Shown in pieces: positions 44,237 to 57,700 of a DNA stretch of 64,000 nt. The notes beneath the pieces were generated by a model, which worked only from the letters and a program-made list of their open reading frames with translations, searched no databases and was not told where the DNA came from. Source of the DNA: Rattus norvegicus (taxonomy: Eukaryota; Chordata; Mammalia; Rodentia; Muridae); contig NC_086021.1 of the NCBI RefSeq assembly GCF_036323735.1, positions 159,994,976 to 160,058,975 of the forward strand. The letters run 5' to 3'. Position 1 is the first letter of the stretch; every line of letters begins with the position of its first letter. The position numbers and the translations under genes were made by a program.

Positions 44237-44594
44237 GAAGGGGCTTGCAACCCCATAAGAACAACAATGCCAACCAACCAGAGCTCCCAGAGACTAAATC
44301 ACTACCCAAAGAGTACATATGGACTGACTCATGACTTTAGAGGCATGTGTAGCAGAGGATGGCCTTGTCGGGCACCAATGAAAGGAGAGGTACTTGGTCC
44401 TGCCAAGGCTGGATTCCCCCAGTGTAGGGGAATGTCAGGGTGGGGAGGTGGGAAGGGGTGGATGGCTGGAGAGGGGGAACAACCTCATAGAAGAAGTGGG
44501 GGGATGGGATAGGGGGTTTATGGATGGGAAACCAGGAAAGGGGATAACATTTGAAATGTAACTTTAAAAATATCTAATTAAAAAAAAGAAAAGA
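44237..44594 (+). mobile_element. 5'-truncated L1 3' end
   Basis: L1 3' UTR only ('acaacaatgccaaccaacca', 'ggtcctgccaaggctggatt', G-rich tract, A-rich tail). A perfect 12-bp target duplication, aaagaccagcag, lies at 44225-44236 and 44595-44606. Confidence 0.93.
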
Positions 44595-44676
44595 AAAGAC
44601 CAGCAGACATCCCTTGAGGACAAGAGAAGCCTTGAGACCAGGCCCCTCACTTCTCATCTTTTTGAGACCAGGAGCT

Positions 44677-44700
44677 AAAAAAAAAAAAAAAAAAAAAAAA
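44677..44700. repeat. Poly-A run (24 nt)
   Basis: Homopolymer of A with no clear SINE body at its left. Confidence 0.9.
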
Positions 44701-44704
44701 TTGA

Positions 44705-44822
44705 ATCCCCAAGGATGATGGTACTCACCTAGACTCCTGTCACTGAGAAGGCTGAGGCAGAAAGATTGAGGTTTGAGGCCAGCTTGGGCTACCTAGCAAG
44801 AACCTGTCTCAATAACCCTTCC
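44705..44822 (+). mobile_element. Diverged B1 SINE
   Basis: 'gatggtactcacctagactc', 'tgaggccagcttgggctacc', 'aacctgtctcaa'. Confidence 0.65.
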
Positions 44823-45445
44823 CCAAAAATTGAAAATTATATTATAAAGATGAGTGAGTGATGTTGTTTCTAGTATATTGGACCAAAACTGATGGTATCA
44901 GCTTATTTTGCTACCTGGCTAGAGTTTTATAGGTCTCGAAAGTACCAGGCGCCATTTACCCCATGAGAGGAATGTTTCTTAGAAAGGAAAAGTGGTACCC
45001 ACTAAACTTCCTGAGAAAGATCAGCTCCGTGTTTCATGCCTGTCTCAGGTTCACTGCAGTTGTTCTGGTGGCCGGTTTTAAGCTCCCGGGAAAGAAAATC
45101 CTGAAGGTTCAATCCCAGAGTAGAAGTGTGAGTAAAGATTGCCATGGACTTGTCACCTGGAATGGCCTGCGGACACTGGGTTCTTTGATACAAGCAGCAG
45201 CATGCTCCAGTGTGCTTTGCTTAGACATTTACCCAGTGTCCATGACCCTCAGTTCTGGATCATCCCTTCCAGAATCACTAAGAAAATCAAGAAAAGCCTC
45301 CGACTCCTGGGGAATGGGGTGCAGACCAGCATGGAGTTGCGTATTTTGTCCCCAGACCTAGGAACTCCTGACATACACTCTGGAGGCTGTAACACCGTAG
45401 GCTACAGCCTAATGTGATTTACCTAATTCTTCTCCTCTCAACCAG

Positions 45446-45769
45446 CACCGGCTACATAGTCCCTAGCAGACTGAGAAATGAGAAAAATACCAAACCATGG
45501 GACCTTGCGGATGACGAAGGTGGCGTATCCCCTGGGACTGTGCGTGGGCCTGTTCATCTATGTTGCCTATATCAAGTGGCACCGGGCCTCCGCCGCCCAG
45601 GCCTTCTTCACCATTGCTGGGGCTGCCTCAGGAGTGCGGTGGACCCAACAGGCCTTCAGCTCTCCAGACTCAGCCACACGTGGTCACGAGGTCTTCTATG
45701 GGATCATGTTTGATGCCGGGAGTACCGGCACCCGCATCCACGTCTTCCAGTTTGCCCGGCCACCTGGAG
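45446..45769 (+). CDS. Entpd6: Entpd6 exon 2 (first coding exon; coding from 45478)
   Basis: The acceptor 'ctctcaaccag' ends at 45445. The first 32 nt are 5' UTR with TAG (45457) and TGA (45472) in frame before ATG 45478-45480. The exon codes residues 1-97 plus one base: short basic N-terminus, membrane anchor, stem and ACR1. The donor gtttgt follows 45769. Confidence 0.95.
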
Positions 45770-48700
45770 GTTTGTATGTGACTCTGAAGCAGGAGGTATG
45801 GGCACAGACACAGGATCTGCCTTCCCCGCTCTCAGGACAAGGCTCTTGAGAGTGTCTTACTTCAGAAGACAGTGTGTGGCTTGAGCCCTGCTCTAGAGTA
45901 ATGTGGAAGGCGGCTAACATGAAATTATTAAGGCACTGGGGCAACACCCAGTGGGAGAAGTGCATGTAAGGCCCTGGGTGTGAGTACCAGACCACTTGAA
46001 AAAAAAAATCGCAGTTACTAAGAGATGCTTCTCAGTGGATACAAAGCCTGAGCCTCCAAAATCTCCAGGAGCCCAAGGCGGTGACTACCACTGATGGGGC
46101 GCTAAGACCCTACAGGGCATTTAGTAGCCAGTCCCCTCCCTATGTCCACAGCAGGCCTAGTTGCTGAACCTGTAATTTGGGCTATGTCATGTTGATGTTG
46201 GGAGATCTCAAGGCAGGAAACAACACCAGAGTCAGGCTCACAGAAGCCAGGAACCTATGCGGGTCAGAACAGTAGCAGAAGCCTGGGACTGAGGCTTGCA
46301 GGATCTGCTACTCTAGGTCCTATAGCACTAAGGGGTCTAGACCTCGGGCCCTACCAGCTTTGCTTCAGGAACGGGAACATTAGGCAGAAGGTGGTTCTTC
46401 GGTCCAGGATCCCTTGGCTGCCTGGGTCTTTGCTCAGCTCCCTTGTCTGTTGCCCTACAGTCTGCCCTCTTTGCACATCTGACCTTCAGTCAGTCAGCTT
46501 CCTGTCCTGCTTTGTTCCAGCCCCATATCCAGGTCCCTGGTAGCCAGACACCATCCTTGCATTAAGTGCCCTGTCAGCGGGAGACCCCGGCAACTCTTTC
46601 CAGAACTACAGTAGCCTGTTTTACTTCCTCTGATTTAATTATTGTATCTTTATGTGTCTCGGCCAGAACTCTGCGTAAAAAAAAAAAAAAAAAAAAAAAA
46701 AAAACAACTTTGTTGATGATAATTTAGATTTTAAAAGTCTGCACCCATTTAAGGTGTTACATCTTAACAGTTAAGCTGGGTGTGATGGCACATGCCTTTG
46801 ATTTCCGTACAGGCAGAGGCAGGTGGATCTCTGTGAGTCCAAGGTCAGCCTGGTACACATGGTGAGTTCCAGGATAGCCAGGGATACGTACAGAGACCCT
46901 GTCTGAAAAACAACAGTAACAATTTAATATTGATTTTTGCTGACTGAAAAGCATACATGATGCTCTGCCCTTCTGTCAATTTGTCCCATTTGTCCATACT
47001 TTTATACTTACTGCAGTAGTTAAACATTAGACCCCAGATCTACTTACTCACCTCCAAATTGGTTTTGAAACCAGATGAAATGGGTAGTTGGGAGGGATTG
47101 CTCAGTGGTAGAACACCTTTCTAGCATGTCTGAGGCCCTGAGTCAATTTTTAGCATCAAATTTTAAAAAAATAATCTAAGTTTAAGGCAGTACTAACAAT
47201 AATCTAGTGTTTGTCTTTAGAGAGAACAGACTTTTTGAAATGTTTTGTTCCTGCTTTCTTGGTCCTGTTTTTCCTTCCTCGGTCCTCAGATTCATATATT
47301 CATATTTTGGACTGGTGTCTTGAGTCACAGGATGCCTCTGCACACTTTTCTTGCTGCAATGTAGTCCATTCCTCCTAACATCACACCCTCAACTTCTTAA
47401 GAAGAAGAACAAACATTCAGAAGCTTGTTCAAGGCCCATATAAGGATAACATCTCATAATTATGGGCATCATCTTTATGTGACAGTTTAAGATCATTTAT
47501 CTTGTTAAGTCAGCAAGAGTTAAAATTTAAGTAAGGTGTCCCCAGCTAAATTTGGGGTGTGAGTAGTTTGTCTGCGTTTTGCAGTACTGGAATCAACTCC
47601 AGGACCTCTAGCTTGCTAGGCAAACACACTCACCCAAGCCTACCTTTACACACATAGACACATACATGCACACGCATGTACGCACACACGTTTAATAAAA
47701 GAGAGCTCTGGTGTAGACTTTAGGTCTTTTACTCAACTAAGCTAGATTGTAGAATTTAAACAAAAATAATCCCTCTTAATTGCTCATCATGGTCAGGCCT
47801 CTGCTCTTAACATCAGCTAGTCTCTGTTGCATATCCTCATAACTCTTTGTATATATTTATAGTTCCAATTTTTAAATATGTTTTCCCTTTAGAAACTCCC
47901 ACCTTGACCCACGAAACCTTCAAAGCTCTGAAGCCTGGGCTTTCTGCGTATGCCGATGATGTTGAAAAGGTAACCATCTTCTTTTATCTGTTTACCCTTC
48001 CAGTGCCCCCTAACAGACTTACTAGCTGGCCCCTCCTGAGCTGGATCAGTTGGCTATCCCCAGAGAGAAAGATATCTTCCTTACTGCCTGCAGGATAGAA
48101 AGGTAGAGAGAGGTACAGGTCTCACCCACCAGGGTAGTTTACATCATGAGGCCCTCCCCTAAGCCTTATGCAGTTCAGAAGCTCACATCCACGGACAGAC
48201 AGAAGCATTATTTGTGGGGCTAGAGATGGCTCAGTGGTAAAGAGCACTGACTGTTCTTCCAAAGGACCCAGGTTCAATTCCCAGCACCTACATAACAGCT
48301 CATTACCACATGTAACTCCCAGTCCCAGGGAATCCATTGCCGCCTTCTGGCCTCTGTGGGCATGGCACACGCATGGTACACAGACACGCGTGCAGGCACA
48401 ACACTCATACAAATAAAAATGTAAAATAAAATATAAAATATTTGTAATTGTCATGTAAGTTTTGTACAATATTCTGTGATACAGGGAGCTAGGGACAGAG
48501 CCCAGGGCTTCCCAAGACAGGCCAGTGCTGTGATACTGAGCTTCAACTCCCATAGTGCATTCGTAATTTTAATTTTTCTTTGCAGTTCCTCTGGTTGAAG
48601 GTATAACATTTACTAAAAATGTTAATGTTAAAACCGTTAGGCTAGGGCCAGCAGAGAGGCTAAGCTCAGTGGAGAGTGCTTGCCTAGTGTGCCTGATACC

Positions 48701-51700
48701 CTGGGCGTCATCTCCAATACCAGCCCCTCAAAAAATAAGTTCTAAATACAAAACACACATAATTTATGAAAGCCACATACCAAATAAATGAAATAGATTA
48801 AGTAAGTATAAAGCAGATTTCATTAAAGTGAAATAAGGATTGCTGTAAGTGTGTAGCATTGAGACTTCTGATGTCCTTAATGCTTTAATGTGCTGGCGTA
48901 GGTGAGCGGAGGACACTTGGCTTTCTTCTAAAGCAGAAACTGCTGTTCAGAGAATTCTGACCACCCTGTCATTCCTCTATCCCTTTCTTCTTTTAAAGGC
49001 TGCGTATGAAACCCAGGGCCTCTCATGTAAGCCACACCCTCGGCCCAGGCCCAGCGTTGCTCAGAGCACGAGCTATGGTCAGTCCTATCCACAGTTATAG
49101 CGTGGTTTCAGACAGGTTGTACAAGGCTTGGCTACAACGGAGGAATTAGTGACTCAAGGGTAGCCATCCAGTTAAAACAAATCGATTGTCATATGTTTAG
49201 ATTCACTAACTAGGGAATTAAAAATCTGTAGATAGGTGACACACACTCAGTGGGACGAGTGCCCTGGCTGCCTCCAGTGCGTGCCCTGCTTTCTCACAGA
49301 GCCTTCAAGACCTGCTTTGTGTGTCCTTACACAAATATCTGAGACCTCTCCCTGTTTTTACTTTGCATACACAATCGAGAGGAACAGTCTGTCATCTGAC
49401 ACACACTCTGTCACCCACTTGCACAAGGTCCTCTTTGGGTGGATTTGTGAAGTCGGAGTTCTAGATAAAAAGAAAGCGAGTTTTCCCCTTGGACAGGCCT
49501 TACTGTTTACCCAGGTTTGCATCCGAGCTACCCTTTGAGCTTTCGGGCAGGTGGTGGGACCCCTCAATGAGGTCATTCACGGGGCTCTCAGTTCTCTGAG
49601 TGACCCTAATATTTGCTAGTTTCCCCATACTCGTGACATACAGGGACTCAGAACCCTGTGAAGTCACCCGGTGAGGAGTGGTGTCCCAGTTAGGGTCTCT
49701 GTTGCTTTGATGAACACCATGACCAGAAAGCAGGGGGGGAGGAAAGAGTTTATTGAGTTTGCACCTCCACATTGCAAGTCCTATCAGTGAAGGAAGCCAG
49801 AACAGGGACTCAAGCAAGGTAGGAGGAGCTAGAGGCAGGATCTGATGCAGAGGCCATGGCGAGGTGCTGTTTATTGGCTTCTTCTTCATGGCTTGCACAT
49901 CCCCAGGACAGCCAAACCGGGGATGGCACCACCACCCAATGGGCTAGGCCTTCCCCCATCAACCACTAGTTAAGAAAACACCCTACAGTCGAATCGTATG
50001 GAGACATGTTCTTAATTGAAAACTCTAACTTTTGTCATGTTGACACAAAACTAACTAGCACAGGTGGCAACAGACCTGGCATTAATCTTACTCAGAAAGC
50101 ATGGGAGTTATATAAAAGGAGGCTCGGCCCATGACTCTTGACCTGTCTTCACATACCATAGTCTATGCCAGGGGCTGTCCTCCATGTTCTGGCCCTTGTG
50201 TTCTCACATCTGGCCAGTGCAGCTTGGTGCAGTGCTCCTGCTGTTTTTTGAACATTAGAGAAAGGGGTCAGGAGGTAGGTATGTGGGTAAACGCACTGGC
50301 TTCACATGCCTGCTGACCTGAGTTGCAGTCCCAGAACTCACGTGAAAAGCCCAGTGTGGTGGGTCACACGGCTTGTATAAGACATGCCATAGCAGAAACT
50401 AGAGAGACCCCGCCTACACAGGGTGGAAGGTGAGAACTGACGAGAACTGACTCCTGGAGTTTGTCCTCTGACGTCTCCCAAATTTAATTCTTAAGTTAGA
50501 TAATATTTAAATATGGACTTTAACATGGTGGTACCAGACAGTGTGTATAACAACCTTGCTTTGCCTTCACAACATCCACAGAGCGCCCAAGGGATCCAGG
50601 AGCTTCTGAATGTCGCCAAGCAACACATTCCATACGACTTCTGGAAGGCCACCCCTCTGGTTCTCAAGGCCACAGCTGGTCTGCGCCTGCTGCCGGGAGA
50701 AAAGGCTCAGAAGTTGCTGCAAAAGGTAGGTTTAGCTGTCCCCCCAACTGGAAGGTGGCTAAGGGTCACTAAACACACTGGCCATACTGGGCATGATGGT
50801 GACATCTGTCACCCCAGCACCTAGGTGGCCAGCGAGGTCGTAAGCCAGAGGCCTTTATGAGCTGCATAGTGAGACAACGTCTCGGAACAAAGTAGCCACT
50901 AACCTTCCAGTTCGTGTCAAGCAGGCATGACATAGAAGAGAAAACCATTGGAATTTTCACAGTATCACCTCAGGAATCTTCTTTGTGACATTTAAGAAAA
51001 TGACTTTGTATTAAAATGTGTGCTTCTGAAGGGTGGGCCCCCCAAGTGCGCAAGCTGGGCTGGTGTCTTAGCTGAGCTCGGTTGTGAGTACCCAAGAGAC
51101 CCTCAGCCTCTTCCCCAGTCCTAGAGCTCCTTGGGGACACTTTGCATTTATACTAGGGCTGCATCCTCGTCCCCAGAATGTATTTCTAATTTTCTTCCCA
51201 TCTGCCAAGTTTGGGAAGATAAAGTCTCCCGGAGTCAACTTCTAGATTATTCTTCTACTGTTTGTATACAAGATGGTATTCCTTCGTAGGCCCCAGGGGA
51301 TGCAGGGGTGACCAGGCACACCGAAGTCTCCTGTCCTGGGACTCCTTAGAAAGTAAAGAAGCAAACCCAATGCTCGCACCCCTCCTTCCTCCTCAGGCTC
51401 TGACGGCCATGTCCCTGGATAGTGCTCCTGCCTATATATGTGCAGACCGTATGATTGGTTCCCCAGGCTCAAGGCCCGCCTCATAGAACTTTTGTCCTTC
51501 ATGTCCCCACCCAAAGCCAGGCAACATTTGGGGACTCGGCAGCCTCAGTGCATGCCAACTCTGTCTAGGCTGTCTTTTCTCTCACTATCCCCACCAGTTA
51601 GAGGTGAAGTACCCGGAGTGTCCTAGGGATGTCAGCCAGGGACACCTCTATGTATAGATGACAGCAGAAGCTGGAAACGGTGTAAGCGTTGCTTCGCAGA

Positions 51701-54700
51701 ACCTCAAGGGTTCTGTCACAGCCAGCTGAAGAAAAGTTTCCTTGGAAACTTGTGATCTTAATTCTGCCATGGTTTGGGGTAGAGGGTGAGATACTCACTG
51801 TGTAGACCAAGCCGACCTCCAACTCCAGATCTCCTGCCTTCCAAGTTCTGGAGGTACGAGTGAAGTTCATAGAGCTATAACTCCACGCTGGGCTAAGAAA
51901 TGTTTCTTTTCATGTGTAGGTGAAGGAGGTGTTTAAGGCATCACCCTTCCTTGTAGGGGATGACTGTGTTTCCATCATGAATGGCACAGATGAAGGTAGG
52001 GTTGACAAATGAGCATCTCATCAATGCATGGCCCAGTCAGACTATGCTGCTGCTGCAGCTGCTGCTGCTGCTGGTGATGATGATGATGGTGATGGTGGCG
52101 GTGGTGATGATGGTGATGATGGTGATGGTGATGATGATGGTGATGGTGGTGATGGTGATGATGATGGTGGTGATGATGGTGGTGGTGGTGGTAATGATGA
52201 TGGTGGTGGTGGTGATGATGGTGATGATGGTGGTGGTGATGATGATGGTAGTGGTGGTGATGATGGTGATGATGGTGGTGGTGATAATGATGGTGGTGGT
52301 GGTGATGATGGTGATGGTGGTGATGGTGATGATGATGGTGGTGATAATGATGGTGGTGATGATGATGGTGTTGGTGGTAGTGATGATGATGGACTCCAGG
52401 CCTGAAGGCACTGTCTTAGCCCAAGCTATGGTCTTGTGCACAGTTTTGTTGTTAGAGACAAGTTCTTTTCTTGACCAGCACCAAACCTGGTACAGAAGAA
52501 GACTTTGAAAGCATCATGTTTTAGGCTTAAGGGCATTTAAAGAACACCAGTTGCTGCCATGCTGGGAATATTGTGGTTCTATAACTCATTCCCAAACGGA
52601 CACTTGCGTTCATCCCTGGCTGAGGAAATGACCTTAAGAGTGTGCTTGTGTGGAGGGCAGAGGGAACCTGGGATTCTTTTCCTGCCTCCTTCAAAAGTGG
52701 AAGCTGGTGACAAAATCCTGGAAGAGACATGGCGTTTGGCAGTGTGTTCTAAGGGTCCTGTGTGTGCCCAGAGGCCTTAGGTTCTTGGCTGGGGTAGCAA
52801 ACAGTGCCCACCATGCCCCTGGAATCTGGAAATGGGTAGCAGCCCCATGTGTCAGGAATTAAAACGGGGTCTGGAGAGAGGGCTCAGCTGAGCACTGGCT
52901 GCTCTTGCAGAAGACCCAAGTTCGGTTCCCACCTTCCACATGGTGGCTCACAACCATCTACAACTCTAGTCCCGGGGCTTTAACCCCTCTTCCGGCCTTC
53001 CTGGGTATTAGGCACACACAAAGCCCACAGAACTACATGCAAGTAAAACACCACACGCACAAAGTACAACTCAAAATCTTTCTTTGAAAGGAATTAAAAT
53101 GCCCGTGCCATTCTCTTCCAGGTGTTTCGGCTTGGATCACTGTCAACTTCCTGACAGGTGCGTGCCTACAGATGGAAAAGGCTAATGGGTCACCGTCCCT
53201 AGGAAAGGAGTGACTGCCGGCCGGGCTTCCTGGAGTGCACAGGCCCCATTACCGTAACGCCCAGATTCAGTGTTGCTGGCTTGGAGGCAGACTGGGGTGG
53301 CGGCATGTCCACACAGGTCAGGCAGAGTCAGTCCATATGTGTTTGTAGCTCCTTACTTTGTCTGCTCTTCTCTCAGCCCAACAGCCACTGGAGCTTTGAC
53401 CTGTAGTCAAAGGGAAGCAGTGAATAAAACCTAGTCAGGGGCTGGAGAGATGGCCAGGGGTTAAGAGCACTGTCTGCTCTTCCAGAGGTCTTGAGTTCAA
53501 TTCCCAGCAACCACATGGTGGCTGACGACCATCAATAGTGGGATCCGATGCCCTCTTCTGGCACTCAGGTGTAAGGTGTACATGCAGATAAAGTACTCAA
53601 ATACATAAAATAAACCTTTTTTAAAAACATAGATTAAAAATAAACTAGTTGGGATTGGGGATTTAGCTCAGTGGTAGAGCACTTGCCTAGCAAGCGCAAG
53701 GCCCTGGGTTCGGTCCCCAGCTCCAAAAAAAAAGAAAAAAACAAAAAACAAAAAACAAACAAACAAACAAAAAAGACTAGTCAGGTCTTAAAATACTGGA
53801 TATGGTGTGCATGCTGATCAGCTCTGGCAGAAGCACCTGCCCGTGGAATGTGAGGAGACACTTGCAGATTGCTCTCAGCATGGCCCCTTTACTGGAGAAG
53901 GGCAGTGTGTCCATATGTAGGAGGATGAATATGAGGGCCACCAATGTCAGCATAAAGATGCTGGCGGATAGGTTAGGGCCGTCTACTTCAGTTGCTTTCG
54001 GAGTACTGAGTCTGGGATGGGGCTGGCCAAAGAGGATGCCTCGCAGACAGGAACTGTGTCAGAATAGCAACGTCAGTGTTTCTGGGCCGGTGGCACAGCC
54101 TTGTCAGAAGTGTCAGGGTTTCTCTCAGTGGTCGGTGTAATTCTGTCATTCTCACCACAGCCACGGCTGCCAGAGCCATGGCTCTTGGGTACCTTAAGTT
54201 GCCATTTTCTAAGTAGTTGCAGCAGCTTCTCTGCCCCCCTCACCTCCCTGCCCCACACAGAAGGGCTTCTGACCTCTCTTTGATCTTCCTGGTGTCCTCA
54301 TATCCTTCCTAACGTGACTGCACTATCTATGCCTCTACCTGCTGTGATCTAGGCAGTCTGAAGACCCCAGGAAGCAGCAGTGTGGGCATGCTGGACTTGG
54401 GCGGAGGATCCACTCAGATCACCTTCCTCCCACGTGTCGAGGTAACCAGCCCTGCCTGCCTCACCAGGTGTGTGCATCACTGTCAGGGGAGCTGCAGTCA
54501 CGCAGAGGAGACCCCCTCAGAGAAGGCCCCTCGGGCCCTGGAAGGCACTCTGCCCCTCCGAGTTCTCTCACAGATAACGGCTTAGACTTTTAACTCTCCT
54601 ACTAAAAACCAAACTAGAAACCTGCTCTTCAGTGAGGTGAAACCAGGTGATGACTAGTGTTGGGCTAGAGACAAGATACCTCTCATCCTCCGCAAAGTTC

Positions 54701-57700
54701 CAGGAGCCAGAGCAGACAGTGTGGCTCATAGGTGGGAGGGAGGTCAGCCTTCTTCAAGATCAACATTCTAAATGAGATTTTAAAAAAGGCAACTTGCATC
54801 TCATGCCATCTATTTTAAATACCTCTCTTCTCACCCACATCTTGTTTCCAGTGTAACAACACTATGTAAATATATTTGTACACCTAGAAACTGAAGCTCT
54901 GGTCCTATTCACTTTTTAGAGACAGTTGCTTATCTCGCCTGATTGGACTATGTGTGTTAGAAGAGGCAAGATGCAGCTGGTCTTGTGCTGTACATCTGTA
55001 ACCCCAGGCCTAGGGAGACTGAGGTTGGAGGGTTAGCCTGGGCAAGATAACAGGACCTTACCTCAAAATGAAGACGGTGATGATGGTGGTGATGGTGATA
55101 GTGATGATAAATGCTAGAGATGTTGCTCACTGGCCAAGTACTTAGAACCAAAAGCCCTGGTTTGATCCCTAATATGGGAAGGAATACAAACAAAAGCTTT
55201 TCTAAGGGAAAACACTCACCCTGGATGGATTTGTTTTTTACTCCTTACTCCTCGTTGTTTCATAAGTCAAAAACGTAGTGGAAAACGCATTAAGTGTCCC
55301 TGTTCTTCCAAATGATTCTGGGAGGAGGGCATGGTGTTCTCCCATACAGGGGCAACAGCAGCTTCATGTTCTTCCTCAGGGTACCCTGCAGGCCTCCCCA
55401 CCCGGCCACCTGACAGCGCTGCAGATGTTTAACAGGACTTTCAAGCTGTATTCCTACAGGTGAGTTTGCGCACCCCTGGTGTACCACCCATTGATGCCTC
55501 ATGGTGGGATCCTTTCCCCACGGAGATGCCAGGACCCAGAATCTCTTGTGCCAAGAGACCCCCTGGGCCCTTCTTGTCCTGCCTCCCTCGATTCTCATAC
55601 ATGCTCTATGTAAAATTCACTGTAAAATCGCATTCTTCTTTGGTGCTTATCTTGTTCTACTTTGAAGGGAGGCTTGGGAAAGACTAACAGGTGAGGCGTG
55701 GGCTGCCCCTGGCCACATGGCACTTGGAGTAGGTTTTCTTACACCTCATAAAACGAATGGAATCTGCCTCCTTCACCGCCGTGTGTACAGATTCCATAAG
55801 AGCTCAAGGCAGGCTCTCAGTTCAATTAATGTTTCAGCCACAGGGCTCACAAGAAAAGCAAGGAAACTTACATTGAGCCCAGGCAGGAGCGTGTGTGGCC
55901 CAGCCTAACCAGGATTTGTCTCCACAGCTACCTGGGGCTGGGACTGATGTCGGCACGACTGGCTATCTTGGGTGGTGTGGAGGGGAAACCTGGTGAGTAG
56001 AACATTTGCTCTAGGCTCTCCCTCCTCTCAGTGCCTCTCTTCCTCCTGTTTCTCCTCCTCTCCCTCCTGTTTCTCCTCCTCTTCTTCCTCCTCTTCCCTC
56101 CCCTTCCTCTTCGTCCTCCTTGCCTTCCTCCTGCACTACACAGCAACGTGTCAGCCATTGGCCACCCAGTCAGCTGGGGTGGAATAGATCCAGACTTGTC
56201 ACAACGCTAAGATAGGATATGAGTGGCGTGTTTTACCTTTGACCATTCCTCTAAGTTACCATTCTTGAAAGAGATACTAGTGGGTTGCTAGAGAGATGGC
56301 ACAATGGTTAAGAGCTCTGGCTATTCTTCAAGAGGACCCAGGTTCTATTCCCAGCACCCACATGGGAGTTCACAACTATAACTCTGGCCCCAAGGCATCG
56401 GACACCCTCTTCTAGCCCCCGCAGATACTGCACATGTGTGGCACACCCACATATATGCAGGCAAAACACCTATGTACAAAAAATAAAGGGAAACTTTTTG
56501 GTTAAAAGTGGGAGAGATGGGGTTGGGGATTTAGCTCAGTGGTAGAGTGCTTGCCTAGCAAGTGCAAGGCCCTGGGTTCGGTCCCCAGCTCCGAAAAAAA
56601 GAAAAGAAAAAAAAATGGGAGAGATACTAGGGGAATAATTTCTGAACCATGTCACCTGCGTTTGGAATCACCTCACGTGTTAGCTTTCTGTCCACTTGAC
56701 AGTAGCTGAGAGGAATGATGCCAAGAAAGAAGAGTTTGACTTAAGTTCATGGTCACTTATTTAGGTTGCCTTTGGGCCTTTAGTAAATCAGGATATCACG
56801 AAGGGAGCATGTGGCAGGGGATACTGTTCACCTGCTGGTGTCAGGAAGCAGAGAATGAAAGAGACCCCAGGATTCCTTAATGTAAATGCCCCGATGACCT
56901 AACTCCCCCTGGGACCCACCTACTGTGTTCTCACCCCAGCTCAGTAGTGCTGAAGGCTGGGAACAAGCTTCCAGCGCATAGCGTCTGGGCCTAGATCATG
57001 CTGTGGAGCACGATTCACTCTGTGGCTTGGTGACACCTGGTCAGCCATCTGTAAAATCGGGCTGCATTAGTCTCCTCCCAGTAGGGTCGTTGTGGTAAGT
57101 GATGGAGTAGCACTTGGCCCAGTGTCTGGAACCCCAGATGCCCGGGGGACATGAGATGCTTCGTTTCACCCGGGCCACAGTCATGTTCCCGGGCAAGCAT
57201 GATTGGCTGGCTGTCACAGAGCGGGGCTTTTCTCCAGCTCCTAGATTGTCCTAGGAGAATAGGTCTCATTGCACCCCAGCATCCTATCCTGTCTGTCTGT
57301 TCCAACCTAAAGCTCCTTTTAATGGTGACACAGTTTCCCTCTCATCTTCATGGTCCTCTCTATTTCAGCTGAGGATGACAAGGAACTGGTCAGCCCCTGT
57401 CTGTCTCCCCGGTTCAGAGGAAAGTGGGAGCATGCGGAGGTCACCTATAGAATTTCAGGACAGAAGGCAGGTAGGTGGCATTGCTCTTCAGATTCATGAG
57501 GGGCAGTGGTAGTCTGCTTCCCCCTGTTCCTCTTCCAGATACCTGTAAGAAGCAGACACCAACACAGACAAGGCAGTAGCTTTCCCAAGTGCAGACAACC
57601 AAGGGCTGTGGCAAGATTGTGAAGGCTTTTATGGAAAGCTGGGGCCTCCTCAGGCTACCTCCCTCTACGGGGTCTCTACACAAAGTCTCCTTGTCTGTCA

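Larger units (their letters stand above)
41240..45445 (+). other. Entpd6: Entpd6 intron 1
   Basis: About 4.2 kb. It contains the CTG tract (42825), an L1 3' fragment (44237), an A24 run and a B1. The rest shows no second gene. The 179-codon minus-strand frame at 43319-43858 has no recognisable domain. Confidence 0.6.
47970..50581 (+). other. Entpd6: Entpd6 intron 3
   Basis: It holds a B3/B2 (48216-48440, +), an old ID-like fragment (about 48650-48735, +), the rodent repeat at 49686-50060 and a B3-like fragment at 50275-50470. Confidence 0.65.
51996..53121 (+). other. Entpd6: Entpd6 intron 5
   Basis: It holds the CTG/GAT/GGT array (52046-52392) and a B2-type SINE (52865-53089). No other gene was seen. 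Confidence 0.75.
53158..54352 (+). other. Entpd6: Entpd6 intron 6
   Basis: It holds a B2 and an ID stacked head to tail (53438-53776). The rest is unique. Confidence 0.75.
55993..57368 (+). other. Entpd6: Entpd6 intron 9
   Basis: It holds the polypyrimidine tract (56009-56133), a B3 SINE (56282-56500) and an ID (56519-56615). The rest is unique. Confidence 0.7.

Noticed and set aside
44963..45361. 132-codon frame just upstream of exon 2 as an extra 5' coding exon of Entpd6
   Set aside because: It shows no resemblance to any NTPDase N-terminus, and stops at 45457 and 45472 separate it from the start codon.
51981..52508. Met/Val-, Asp/Gly- and Ile/Thr-repeat frames
   Set aside because: They are the three phases of the GAT/GGT array in intron 5.
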